Of a stretch of 64,000 nt of DNA, positions 18,174 to 27,700 are shown one piece after another. A program made the position numbers and the translations under genes. The notes beneath the pieces are model-generated. The model did no database searches. It was given only the letters and a program-made list of their open reading frames with translations, and had not been told where the DNA came from. Numbering within the stretch: the first letter of the stretch is position 1; each line of letters starts with the position of its first letter. Source of the DNA: Patiriisocius sp047730165 (lineage in GTDB: Bacteria; Bacteroidota; Bacteroidia; Flavobacteriales; Flavobacteriaceae); contig NZ_CP159834.1 in assembly GCF_047730165.1 (NCBI RefSeq), positions 1-64,000 on the forward strand, given 5' to 3'.

Positions 18174-18224
18174 ACTTAAAAAAAAATCAATACCGCCTGT
18201 CAAGGCTTTAAACAAAGTAGAAAT

Positions 18225-18944
18225 ATGAGTATATACAAACTGTTAGGAAGTTCACTTTTAATTTTTGTTTTACTGGCCTCTTGTGGTCCTTCAGAAAACG
18301 AGATGACCCTTACAGGGAATGTAAAAGGCTTAAAGAAAGGCACTTTATTGCTTCAGAAAATAGAAGACACGCTTTTAGTTACGATAGATTCTGTTCGGGT
18401 TTTGGGTGATTCACATTTCAGTTTTACTAAAGAAGTAGAAAGTCCAGAGATTTACTATCTATATGTGAGGCTTGAAAACGGATCGTTACTCGACACGAGA
18501 CTCCCGTTTTTTGCAGAAGCGGCGCCTATTAATATTGAGACAACACTCAAGAACTTTGCTGTAGATGCCGTGATTACAGGATCTACAAACCAAAAATTAC
18601 TGGACGAATACAATTCGATTACCAGACGTTACACCGATAAAAATTTAGAATTTATTGAACAGGGTCTTTTAACGCCTGCTGAAGACGATTCACTGATTCT
18701 TGCCATAGAAAAGCAACAGGTGCGGTTAAAACAAAGTAAATACCTAGCGACAGTAAACTATGCCCTTAACCATAATGATAGTGAGATAGCGCCCTACATA
18801 ATGCTGAGCCAGCCATATGAAGGAAATATAAAATATCTAGACACCGTTTTTAATACGCTGACAAAAAGAGTTAAAGAGTCCAGCTACGGAGCCAAGCTTG
18901 ATGGTTATATCAAACTAAGAAAAGAAAGCACTACGGAAAATTAG
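18225..18944 (+). CDS. DUF4369 domain lipoprotein
   Basis: The 239-residue protein has a lipoprotein signal ending in LLASC (Cys20). The next ~90 residues (LTGNVKGLKKGTLLLQKIED onward) form a DUF4369 domain, usually found as the N-terminal part of Bacteroidota thioredoxin-like lipoproteins. Here no thioredoxin CxxC motif follows, so this is the short form. It is probably anchored in the outer or inner membrane facing the periplasm; the role is unknown. A bidirectional terminator separates it from the gene on the opposite strand. Confidence 0.85.
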   Translation: MSIYKLLGSSLLIFVLLASCGPSENEMTLTGNVKGLKKGTLLLQKIEDTLLVTIDSVRVLGDSHFSFTKEVESPEIYYLYVRLENGSLLDTRLPFFAEAAPINIETTLKNFAVDAVITGSTNQKLLDEYNSITRRYTDKNLEFIEQGLLTPAEDDSLILAIEKQQVRLKQSKYLATVNYALNHNDSEIAPYIMLSQPYEGNIKYLDTVFNTLTKRVKESSYGAKLDGYIKLRKESTTEN

Positions 18945-18965
18945 TAAAAAAAATACATCAACTAA

Positions 18966-18998
18966 AAAAGCCCTAAACGTTATGTTTAGGGCTTTTTA
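18966..18998. terminator. Bidirectional terminator
   Basis: AAAAGCCCTAAAC pairs perfectly with GTTTAGGGCTTTT around GTTAT. A/T tracts on both sides serve the lipoprotein gene (+) and the 88-residue protein gene (-). Confidence 0.9.
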
Positions 18999-19013
18999 GA
19001 TTTTTATAAAGGC

Positions 19014-19280
19014 TTATAAACTGTTGATTCTATCAATCAATTGTCTTCCTTTAGTTTCAACCTCTTGGTTGATTGCCTTAAAGTGTGCTTTTTTATCTTC
19101 TACTTTTTTAGCATTTATTCTTACTATCAACTCGTCAAAGTCTTTGATAGCACTGTCAATAACAGCTTGAGATTCTTTTGTGTCCTTTCCTGGATTAGTA
19201 AGTTCCCAGATGTATACTGCCTCGATAATATCACCGATTACATAATTTACATCTCTTTTTAAATTTCTAACATTTGCCAT
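19014..19280 (-). CDS. Conserved small helical protein of unknown function
   Basis: The 88-residue product is entirely helical in character, with no signal peptide or membrane segment: MANVRNLKRDVNYVIGDII opens an acidic helix bundle. I recall similar short proteins in flavobacteria but no function. A good promoter (TTTA-N17-TACCTTTG) lies just upstream inside the 3' end of manA, and a terminator follows, so it is an independent, probably well expressed gene. Confidence 0.8.
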   Translation of the reverse strand: MANVRNLKRDVNYVIGDIIEAVYIWELTNPGKDTKESQAVIDSAIKDFDELIVRINAKKVEDKKAHFKAINQEVETKGRQLIDRINSL

Positions 19281-19313
19281 AATGGTCTTCGTTTCTTTTA
19301 AGAATTATAGCTG

Positions 19314-19342
19314 CAAAGGTACGAACTATTAAGGAATGTAAA
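19314..19342 (-). promoter_or_regulatory. Promoter of the 88-residue protein gene
   Basis: On the minus strand TTTA (19342-19339), a 17-base spacer and TACCTTTG (19321-19314, exact -7 consensus). It overlaps the last codons of manA. Confidence 0.55.
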
Positions 19343-20303
19343 CCTCGAGAATTTCAGCATTTTCTGTAAGGATCGATATTTGATCAAAACAAGCAGGAAT
19401 AAGCAGTGTTTCTCCTTTCTTTATTTGAGTGGCTGTATTGCTCGTTTTAATGGTAGCATCGCCTCCCACGCACATATAGACTATAAAGCTATCTACTTTA
19501 CTATAATCTAAATCTATCTGTGAAATACAATTAATTTTTGAAGTTCTAAAATAAGGCGATTCGCATATACTTGTGACGCCCTTCTCATTTCTTATATATC
19601 TTAATCTAGCATCTGGGGCATCAAACTTAATCGCTGCCAGTGCATCTTCTGTATGTAAATCGCGCATATTGCCGTCCAGCCCTGGTCTATCCCAGTCATA
19701 AATACGGTACGTAATGTCCGATGTTTGCTGGATCTCTGCTAAAACGATGCCTGCGCCTATTGCGTGCACTGTGCCAGGAGCCAAGAAAAATGAATCTCCT
19801 TCTGTCACAGCCTCGGCTTTAATAATACCTACGATGTTGTTTTCTGAAATATGCCGGGCATAACTTTTTTGGTCAACGCCATCATTAAACCCTAAGAGGA
19901 GTCTAGCATCCGCTTCGGCCTGCATGATGTACCACATTTCTGTCTTACCAAAACTGTCGTGACGCTCTTTTGCTAACGCATCATCTGGATGTAATTGTAC
20001 AGAAAGATCCTCTGCAGCATCAATGTATTTGAATAATAATGGAAACTGAGCACCATACTGCTTCGCGACTTTTTCTCCTAGTAACTCACTGCCATAGGTT
20101 GTGATAAGCTCATCTAAGCTTTTGTTTTTCAGCTTGCCATGAGAAACAATAGAGATCTCTCCTTTTACTCCAGACAACTCCCAACTCTCCCCTATTTTAC
20201 CTTTCCCTTTTTTATTGAAAAGTTCTTTTAATTTAGAACCTCCCCAAATTTTCTCTTTGAGAATAGGTGTAAACTTTAAAGGATAGAGTGAAATATCAAC
20301 CAT
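19329..20303 (-). CDS. manA: Mannose-6-phosphate isomerase, class I
   Basis: It interconverts mannose-6-phosphate and fructose-6-phosphate, feeding GDP-sugar synthesis. The 324-residue enzyme shows the zinc-site motif SVQLHPDDALAKE, then GKTEMWYI and APGTVHAIGAG, and the catalytic Arg region ITYRIYDWDRPG. The ATG at 20303 is used; the frame's TTG at 20309 is less likely. Its start overlaps the end of bcp by eight bases. It is the last gene of the idi-queD-bcp-manA operon. Confidence 0.94.
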   Translation of the reverse strand: MVDISLYPLKFTPILKEKIWGGSKLKELFNKKGKGKIGESWELSGVKGEISIVSHGKLKNKSLDELITTYGSELLGEKVAKQYGAQFPLLFKYIDAAEDLSVQLHPDDALAKERHDSFGKTEMWYIMQAEADARLLLGFNDGVDQKSYARHISENNIVGIIKAEAVTEGDSFFLAPGTVHAIGAGIVLAEIQQTSDITYRIYDWDRPGLDGNMRDLHTEDALAAIKFDAPDARLRYIRNEKGVTSICESPYFRTSKINCISQIDLDYSKVDSFIVYMCVGGDATIKTSNTATQIKKGETLLIPACFDQISILTENAEILEVYIP

Positions 20304-20757
20304 TATCAAAGGATTGTATAATCTCGAGTGCTTTTGTGATATGAGGACCTGCGCTCATCCCGTCAAATTTAAAAACCAGAATTCCATTTGCATCAAAGAC
20401 AAATGTTTCTCTCCCCGGGAGCAAGCCCATTAATTTTCCTTGTACATCAAAGCTTTTTCTAACCTCTTTGTTTTCATCGGCTAGTAAGGTAAAAGGAAGG
20501 TTAAATCTTTTGGCAAATTTTTGATGCGAGCTCTCAGAATCTGAACTAATCCCAATCACCTTTACCCCGTGCGCTATAAAATCTTCATAGGCATCTCTAA
20601 AACTACAAGCCTCTGCGGTACAACCCGGTGTGAAATTTTTCGGGTAAAAATAAATTACGCTTGGTTGATTGACAATGTCTATAGAACTATCAAACGGATT
20701 GCCATCTTTGTCGTTCAATTTAATTAATGGCAATTTGCTTCCTTTTTCAATACTCAT
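20296..20757 (-). CDS. bcp: Thioredoxin-dependent thiol peroxidase (Bcp/PrxQ)
   Basis: This 153-residue atypical 2-Cys peroxiredoxin reduces hydrogen and organic peroxides. The peroxidatic and resolving cysteines are in NFTPGCTAEACSFRD, spaced five apart as in BCP/PrxQ, and the Arg of the active site is in PGRETFVFD. The start is the ATG at 20757 (MSIEKGSKLP), one base downstream of the queD stop; the longer frame into queD is not real. It is part of a tightly packed operon. Confidence 0.94.
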   Translation of the reverse strand: MSIEKGSKLPLIKLNDKDGNPFDSSIDIVNQPSVIYFYPKNFTPGCTAEACSFRDAYEDFIAHGVKVIGISSDSESSHQKFAKRFNLPFTLLADENKEVRKSFDVQGKLMGLLPGRETFVFDANGILVFKFDGMSAGPHITKALEIIQSFDNG

Positions 20758-20758
20758 A

Positions 20759-21166
20759 CTATCCTGTATATACCACAAAGTTACGCGGTGTTTCATAAAG
20801 TTTTACAGTCACCTTATAACGATTGTCTAAGCGACTTGTAAGTCTATTATATATTTCGATGGCAATATTCTCTACTGTTGGATTTATATTTTTAAATGCT
20901 TCAACCTCGACATTTAAGTTCTTATGATCAAAAGGAATTTCTACTTCCTCATAGATCACATCTTTTAAAATCTTGAGATCTATTAAAAATCCGGTTTCAG
21001 CATCTATATCTCCGGTGATCCCGACTTCTAGTTCATAATTGTGACCATGGTAATTTGGGTTACTACATTTGCCGAAAATTTGAGAGTTCTTGGCATCTGA
21101 CCAATCTTCTCTAAACAAACGATGTGCAGCATTAAAGTGTGCTTTTCTGTAAACGGTTAAACTCAT
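20759..21166 (-). CDS. queD: 6-pyruvoyl-tetrahydropterin synthase family protein (QueD-like)
   Basis: The 135-residue enzyme probably makes 6-carboxy-tetrahydropterin for queuosine synthesis. Zinc ligands are the His in HFNAAHRL and the two in YHGHNYELEV; the catalytic Cys is in FGKCSNPNYHGH. The Glu of the family C-terminus is in KLYETPRNFV. It overlaps idi by four bases (ATGA-type). A pterin role other than queuosine is possible, since no other que gene is nearby. Confidence 0.9.
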   Translation of the reverse strand: MSLTVYRKAHFNAAHRLFREDWSDAKNSQIFGKCSNPNYHGHNYELEVGITGDIDAETGFLIDLKILKDVIYEEVEIPFDHKNLNVEVEAFKNINPTVENIAIEIYNRLTSRLDNRYKVTVKLYETPRNFVVYTG

Positions 21167-21681
21167 AGGGTAAGATGATTATAAAATTTTTCAAAAATAA
21201 TTTTGAACCATTCGGTGTATATATCAGGGTTCTTTGTAATATCACTTTTCACTTCTTCGAGCAACATCCATTTCCAGGCAGCTACTTCGTCTTCATTAAT
21301 AGCAGGTGAATCATTAAAATTTCCGACAAGAATATGATCCAGCTCATGTTCTGTTAAGCCGTTATCAAATGGAGCTTTATAAATAAACCATGTGGTCTCT
21401 TTAAGCGGCGTCGTAAATCCCATCTCTTCTTGCAAACGACGTAATCCGGCATCAAGATTAGACTCACCTTCACGCTGGTGCGAGCAGCAAGTATTAGTCC
21501 ATAATCCGGGAGAATGATATTTATGTAGCGCCCGTTGCTGAAGCATTAGCTCCCCTTTATCATTAAAAACAAATACCGAGAACGCACGGTGGAGTAAGGC
21601 CTTTTCATGAGCTTCCAACTTAGGCATTAGCCCAACTTGTTCATCTCTTTCATTCACAAGAATTACTTGCTCTTCTTTCAT
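21163..21681 (-). CDS. idi: Isopentenyl-diphosphate delta-isomerase, type I
   Basis: It converts IPP to DMAPP for isoprenoid synthesis (quinones, carotenoids, undecaprenyl phosphate). The 172-residue Nudix-fold enzyme has the catalytic Cys in WTNTCCSHQREGE and the Nudix-like helix AGLRRLQEEMGF with the metal-binding glutamates. It is the first gene of the idi-queD-bcp-manA operon, with a promoter at 21696-21725 that gives a very short leader. Confidence 0.95.
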   Translation of the reverse strand: MKEEQVILVNERDEQVGLMPKLEAHEKALLHRAFSVFVFNDKGELMLQQRALHKYHSPGLWTNTCCSHQREGESNLDAGLRRLQEEMGFTTPLKETTWFIYKAPFDNGLTEHELDHILVGNFNDSPAINEDEVAAWKWMLLEEVKSDITKNPDIYTEWFKIIFEKFYNHLTL

Positions 21682-21695
21682 TTATATATTTTTAT

Positions 21696-21725
21696 CAAAA
21701 ATACAAAATCTCAAACTAGTATAAA
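21696..21725 (-). promoter_or_regulatory. Promoter of the idi-queD-bcp-manA operon
   Basis: On the minus strand TTTA (21725-21722), 18 bases, then TATTTTTG (21703-21696, exact -7 match). The start would fall about 8 bases before the idi ATG. Confidence 0.5.
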
Positions 21726-21726
21726 T

Positions 21727-21757
21727 AAAAAGAGCGCATCATAAATGAAGCGCTCTA
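21727..21757 (-). terminator. Terminator of the adhesin-sprF-ompA module
   Basis: On the minus strand AGAGCGC pairs with GCGCTCT around a 12-base loop and is followed by TTTTATTT. It overlaps the idi promoter region. Confidence 0.75.
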
Positions 21758-21777
21758 TTAAATAATTTGTTTTTGTA

Positions 21778-23766
21778 TTATTCTCCTTGGCTTTGACTAT
21801 TGTCAATACCTGGAATGTTATCTTGTATTATAAACATAGATCTTCGATTTAATTGATGTTCTTCTTCTGTGCACTTCACGTCATTAGAGCATTTAATTCT
21901 TAACACAGATTCTCCATACCCTTGAGCGGTCAATCTATCAATAGAAACACCTTTCTTTACCAACCATTGTAAAGTTGATTGTGCTCGACGCTCAGAAAGC
22001 GCTTCATTGTAAGATTTTTTACCTCTTGTATCTGTATGAGACTCAATATGAATATCTAGTTTTGGATATAAAGTCAAAGCGGCTAGTATTTTAGCCAACT
22101 CTATTTCTGCATCAGGTCTGATATTAGATTTATCAAAATCAAAATAAATAGGTTCCAAAAACAATTTACATCCTAAATCCCCTGTCTCGCAAGGATCTTT
22201 AGCAGTAAGTGGTATGTTTAATTTTAATTTGATAATCTTACTAGTTGTTAGTACAATCTGTTCATAAGGTAAATAGCCGTCGAGAGTTGCACGCACTAAA
22301 TATTGTTTTTCACACTCTGTAGCTGGGAAAGAAAATACAGCATCCTTATCTGCTATTGTTTCTACTAGTCGTTTATTATTATCTGTATCTATTAACACAA
22401 CTAAGGCCCTCGGTAGTAAAGCCCCCGTTTTATCGTCAACTACGACACCAGTCATTTCTACTTCACAAAACTTGAGTTGTATATGATAAATATCGTCATT
22501 CGTACTACCCGTATCACCATCTCTATTAGACGATAGATATCCTTCTTGATCATCTTCATTGATAATTAGCGCAAAGTCATCACGCTCACTATTTGCTGGG
22601 ATACCTACATTTTGAATAGTACCCATCTTGCTATTTTCATCTATGGTACCACTGTAAATATCATAACCTCCATAGCCTAGTCTTCCGTCTGTTGCAAAGT
22701 ATAAATTACCTTGAACACTAATAAAAGGGAACGACTCTCTGGATGCAGTATTTACTTTTGGACCAAGATTAACAGGGGTACTATAAGTATTTTCACCTAA
22801 GAGTGTTACGTAATATAAATCTGACATTCCCATGGCGTTAGGGCCAGGTATATCGCTAGAAAAATAAAGTCTTTTCTCATCTAAACTTAAGGCGGGATGT
22901 GCTGTAGAATATTCTGCACGGTTAAATGGCAACTCTACTGCATTACCCCAAACACCTCCTGCGGATTTAGTAGCTGTATACAGCTTTAATCGAACCGTCT
23001 TTCCTTTGTCTTTTCCTGTTTTACCTTTTATTAAGTTATTTCTAGTAAAATAAATAGTGCTTCCGTCTTTCGTAAAAACGGCAGAAGATTCATGATATTC
23101 AGTATTAATGTTACCTTTTAAGTTCTGTTTGTTTGTTAAACGACCATTCTCACCGCGATCTGCCATAAACAAATCTAGGTAAGGTTGTTCTGTCCAAGGA
23201 TAAATTTTATCTCCTGTTGTTCCATTATCAGATGCAAAAACAAGCTTATCCATATAGTATGCTGCTCCAAAATCTGAAGTTTCAGTATTGATCGCTGTTT
23301 TTTCTAGCTCATATTTCTTCGAAGCAAAGGCAATCGCACTAAGATAGTCTCCATCTTTATTCTCCTTAAAATTCTGATCATAAAGGCTATCTCCAGTCAT
23401 CTCCGAATAAACAATCATAAACTGATGAGACTGCGCTTTATCAATACCCTTATAACTTTGAGCTGCTCTTAGGTAATGGATAGCTCTTGCTTCGCCTTGA
23501 AACTTTTCTATCAACAAAGAATACCACTTAGCGGCATTCTCATAGTCACTATTCCAATAGTAGGTATCCCCTAGTCTTTGATATATTTCTGCAGATTCGT
23601 AGCCATCTTTTATTACTTTAAGATAGATTTCGCGCGCATCCATATATGCGAGTTTATCAAACTCTTTGTCCGCTTTTCCAATTAGATTTTCTTGTGAAAA
23701 ACTAACACTTGTAATTAACAAAGTTAGTAATGTAAAAAGTAAAAAATTGTGAGGTTTTTTTAGCAT
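21778..23766 (-). CDS. OmpA-family outer-membrane/peptidoglycan-linked protein with TPR and PD40 repeats
   Basis: The 662-residue product has a signal peptide (cleavage after VSFSQ), TPR-like helices to about residue 150, WD40-like PD40 propeller repeats (for example LSLDEKRLYFSSDIPG and ISVQGNLYFATDGRLG), a carboxypeptidase-regulatory-like beta sandwich (about 435-510), and a C-terminal OmpA domain. The OmpA domain contains FDKSNIRPDAEIELAKI and the peptidoglycan-binding pattern SHTDTRGKKSYNEALSERRA. It resembles the OmpA-type partner often encoded next to SprF and T9SS type B substrates in flavobacteria, and probably anchors the secreted adhesin or its SprF partner to the wall. It starts 11 bases after sprF. 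Confidence 0.9.
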   Translation of the reverse strand: MLKKPHNFLLFTLLTLLITSVSFSQENLIGKADKEFDKLAYMDAREIYLKVIKDGYESAEIYQRLGDTYYWNSDYENAAKWYSLLIEKFQGEARAIHYLRAAQSYKGIDKAQSHQFMIVYSEMTGDSLYDQNFKENKDGDYLSAIAFASKKYELEKTAINTETSDFGAAYYMDKLVFASDNGTTGDKIYPWTEQPYLDLFMADRGENGRLTNKQNLKGNINTEYHESSAVFTKDGSTIYFTRNNLIKGKTGKDKGKTVRLKLYTATKSAGGVWGNAVELPFNRAEYSTAHPALSLDEKRLYFSSDIPGPNAMGMSDLYYVTLLGENTYSTPVNLGPKVNTASRESFPFISVQGNLYFATDGRLGYGGYDIYSGTIDENSKMGTIQNVGIPANSERDDFALIINEDDQEGYLSSNRDGDTGSTNDDIYHIQLKFCEVEMTGVVVDDKTGALLPRALVVLIDTDNNKRLVETIADKDAVFSFPATECEKQYLVRATLDGYLPYEQIVLTTSKIIKLKLNIPLTAKDPCETGDLGCKLFLEPIYFDFDKSNIRPDAEIELAKILAALTLYPKLDIHIESHTDTRGKKSYNEALSERRAQSTLQWLVKKGVSIDRLTAQGYGESVLRIKCSNDVKCTEEEHQLNRRSMFIIQDNIPGIDNSQSQGE

Positions 23767-23777
23767 TGTTGTATGTT

Positions 23778-24719
23778 TTAAAAGAATCTAGGAGTAAGTA
23801 CTCTTTCTGGTTTATTGAAAATATCGTATCGCAACATCATTTCATAAGATCCGTTTCCGAAGGCTTCTATATCTGTGGTTTGGTAATCGTAAGCAACCCC
23901 TATAAACATTTCGTCAGAAACTTGGAAACCAGCCATCCCACTCATCGCTGCACTCCATCTATATGCAAGACCTAAGGTAAACTTTTCATTATATAAAAAA
24001 TTTGCAGATACATCCCATTGCAATGGGGCACCACTTACCGCTTTTATCAACGTAGCTGGCTTAAATTTTAAGCCATCATTTATTTTAAGCACATACCCTG
24101 CACTTAAAAAATAGTGAATACTCTCACTGCCTACTGAAGTAACTTGAGTGTCCTCTAAACTAGACTCATCAAAGTGTTTAGTCTTTAAGATATTAGGGGT
24201 AGACAAGCCTATATAATAATTATCCGAATAATAAAATACTCCTGCTCCAAATTGGGGTTGTAACTTATTATCGATGTTATTCTGAAATCTAGGATCTCCC
24301 AAATCTGCTACTTGTAGTTTATTAAAATCTACATCTAATAAATCAATACCAGCTTTGATACCAAATGACAACTTATTTACATCATTTGTGTTAATATGAT
24401 ATGCATAATCAACAGTAACATTAGTATCTACAGATGGCCCTATTGTTTCTGAAACAATAGAAAATCCTAATCCCATATTCTCTAGAGCACCAAGTGGGGT
24501 ATTTGCACTGAAGGTTCCCGTCTTTGGAGCACCCTCTAAACTAACCCATTGGGTGCGCAAAAGTAACCCAAACGTAGTAGCATCTCTAGAACCAGCATAG
24601 GCAGGGTTTATAGTCTGCGGGTTATACATATACTGCGTGTACTGAGGATCTTGCTGGGCATTACTCTGTAAAGAGAACAGCGTACAAGATATAAATAATA
24701 AAAAGTATAATTTTTTCAT
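23778..24719 (-). CDS. PorP/SprF family type IX secretion outer-membrane protein
   Basis: The 313-residue protein has a signal peptide (cleavage near QSNAQ) and then the family start QDPQYTQYMYNPQTINPAYAG, which is diagnostic for PorP/SprF. The remainder is a beta-barrel rich in alternating hydrophobic strands. SprF-type proteins are required for secretion or surface attachment of specific T9SS substrates with type B C-terminal domains; the substrate here is almost certainly the giant adhesin directly upstream. The ATG at 24719 is preferred over the frame's upstream start at 24746. Confidence 0.93.
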   Translation of the reverse strand: MKKLYFLLFISCTLFSLQSNAQQDPQYTQYMYNPQTINPAYAGSRDATTFGLLLRTQWVSLEGAPKTGTFSANTPLGALENMGLGFSIVSETIGPSVDTNVTVDYAYHINTNDVNKLSFGIKAGIDLLDVDFNKLQVADLGDPRFQNNIDNKLQPQFGAGVFYYSDNYYIGLSTPNILKTKHFDESSLEDTQVTSVGSESIHYFLSAGYVLKINDGLKFKPATLIKAVSGAPLQWDVSANFLYNEKFTLGLAYRWSAAMSGMAGFQVSDEMFIGVAYDYQTTDIEAFGNGSYEMMLRYDIFNKPERVLTPRFF

Positions 24720-24737
24720 GAGTATAAATTTAAATTT

Positions 24738-24757
24738 GGGAGGCAAGACTGCCTCCC
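24738..24757 (-). terminator. Hairpin between the adhesin and sprF genes
   Basis: GGGAGGCA pairs perfectly with TGCCTCCC around four bases. No T tract follows on the minus strand, so it may stabilise or partly attenuate the polycistronic mRNA rather than end it. Confidence 0.45.
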
Positions 24758-24777
24758 AGCATTTTTATATTATTTGA

Positions 24778-27700
24778 TTATCTATTGATGTATAAGTATC
24801 CAGTGAAAGTGCTTTTCGGAATTAATTCACCTAGTGATTCTGGTAAATCTGGCCCCTTGAAGTTCAAGATATAGAAATACGTTCCTGTTGGTAATAATTC
24901 ATCGTTATTAATGGTCGCTCTACCGTTAGAATATCCTTTAAAGACATTTCCAAACTCATCATTTTCATAACCAGTGGTCTCGTAAACCAATACTCCCCAT
25001 CTGTTAAAAATCTGCATCGTGTTATTAGGATAGTCCTCAATACCTGATATTTCAAAGTATTCATTTTTACCATCACCATCAGGGGTTATACCATTAAATA
25101 TTTCCAAATTACCAAGAATCAATGGAATAATCGTTACTGTTACATCGTCTGGATCACCATCACCATTAATGTCTACATTGGTTGGATTATTTGGATCATC
25201 AGATGTGTCTTCTACAAGATCTCCTGTAAATGTATATCCGCTACCAATAGCTTGATTTCGAAATTCTCCTTCTAGAACATCAGCATCAGTGATTGTATAG
25301 GTAGCAGTAAACGTAGTCGTATCAGTTTCTCCAGGATCTAATTGAGCTATTGGACCTCCAACAACAACAACACCTGGCAGCGGGTCGTCTATTTGAACGT
25401 CGTATAAAGTAACTTGACCAGTGTTAGTAATAATAAAAGTATAGCTGATCATATCACCCTCATTTCCAGATAAACTACCATCAATGTCTTCCCATACACC
25501 TGTCTTCTCAACTGATAGTCCAGAAATTTGACACATCCCAGTTACCGTAGGATCATCATCATTAATTGTTGCTCCTGACAGATCAGATACAACAGTTCCG
25601 TCTGCAGCAGTACCCACAACCGTAGCTTGATTAGTAACCATTCCAGCATCGATATCAGACTGAACAAGGGTATAGATTCCTGTGTAAATCCATATCTCAG
25701 TTACATCTAGAAGTGAATCGTTATTTGTATCTCCTAATACATATGTGATTATTGGAACTAATGGGTCTGTCACATTTATAGCCGATAGACTTTCATTCGA
25801 TTGATTGGTCACTGTGAATGTATAAGTAATTGCATCTCCTGCAACAGCACAATCTCCATTTAACTCTCCCTCTTTGACAATTGCAATAGGACAAGTATAT
25901 GTTACCGTAGGGTCATCATCATTAATTGTTGCTCCCGACAGATCAGATACAACAGTTCCGTCTGCAGCAGTACCTAAAACCGTGGCTTGATTAGTAACCA
26001 TTCCAGCATCGATATCAGACTGAACAAGGGTATAGATTCCTGTGTAAATCCATATCTCAGTTACATCTAGAAGTGAATCGTTATTTGTATCTCCTGATAC
26101 ATATGTGATTATTGGGACCAATGGGTCCGTCACATTTATAGCCGATAGAATTTGATTCCCTTGATTAGTTACTGTGAATGTATAAGTAATAGTATCTCCT
26201 GCAACAGCACAATCTCCAGCTAAAGCATTTAACTCTCCCTCTTTCACAATTGCAATAAAACAAGTATATGTTACCGTTGGAATATTATCTGTAATTGTTG
26301 CTCCTGACAAGTCTGTTACTAAAGTTCCATTTACAAGATTACCTTCAACCTTGGCTTGATTAGTCACCTGACCAGCGACCATATCTGCCTGAACAAGGGT
26401 ATAGGTTCCTGTGTAAATCCAAGTCTCTGTTACATCTAAAAGTAAATCGTTATTTGTATCTCCTGATACGTATGTAATTATTGGAACTAATGGGTCTGTC
26501 ACATTTATAGACGATAGACTTTCATTCGATTGATTGGTTACTGTGAATGTATAAGTAATAGTATCTCCTGTAACAGCACAATCTACATTTAACTCTCCCT
26601 CTTTGACAATTGCAATAGGACAAGTATATGTTACCGTAGGATCATTATCATTAATTGTTGCTCCTGATAAGTCTGTTACTAAAGTTCCATTTACAAGGTT
26701 ACCTACAACCGTGGCTTGATTAGTTACCTGACCAGAGACAATATCTGCCGGAACAAGCGTATAGGTTCCTGTGTAAATCCATATCTCAGTTACATCTAGA
26801 AGTGAATCGTTATTTGTATCTCCTGATACGTATGTGATTATTGGAACTAATGGGTCTGTCACATTTATAGCCGATAGACTTTCATTCGATTGATTGGTTA
26901 CTGTGAATGTATAAGTAATAGTATCTCCTACAATTGCACATGAACCATCACTTAACTCTCCCTCTTTGACAATTGCAATGGGACAAGTATATGTTACCGT
27001 AGGATCATTATCATTAACTGTTGCTCCTGATAAGTCTGTTACTAAAGTTCCATTTACAAGGTTACCTACAACCGTGGCTTGATTAGTTACCTGACCAGCG
27101 ACAATATCTGCCTGAATAAGGGTATAGGTTCCTGTGTAAATCCAAGTCTCTGTTACATCTAAAAGTGAATCGTTATTTGTATCTCCTGATACGTATGTAA
27201 TTATTGGAACTAATGGGTCTGTCACATTTATAGACGATAGACTTTCATTCGATTGATTGGTTACTGTGAATGTATAAGTAATAGTATCTCCTGCAACAGC
27301 ACAATCTACATTTAACTCTCCCTCTTTGACAATTGCAATAGGGCAAGTATATGTTACCGTAGGATCATTGTCATTAATTGTTGCTCCTGATAAATCTGAT
27401 ACTAAAGTTCCATTGACAAGATTACCTACAACCGTGGCCTGATTAGTTACCTGACCAGCGACAATATCTGCCTGAATAAGGGTATAGGTTCCTGTGTAAA
27501 TCCAAGTCTCTGTTACATCTAAAAGTAAATCGTTATTTGTATCTCCTGATACGTATGTAATTATTGGAACTAATGGGTCTGTCACATTTATAGACGATAG
27601 ACTTTCATTCGATTGATTGGTTACTGTGAATGTATAAGTAATAGTATCTCCTGCAACAGCACATGAACCTCCACTTAACTCCCCTTTTTTGACAATTGCA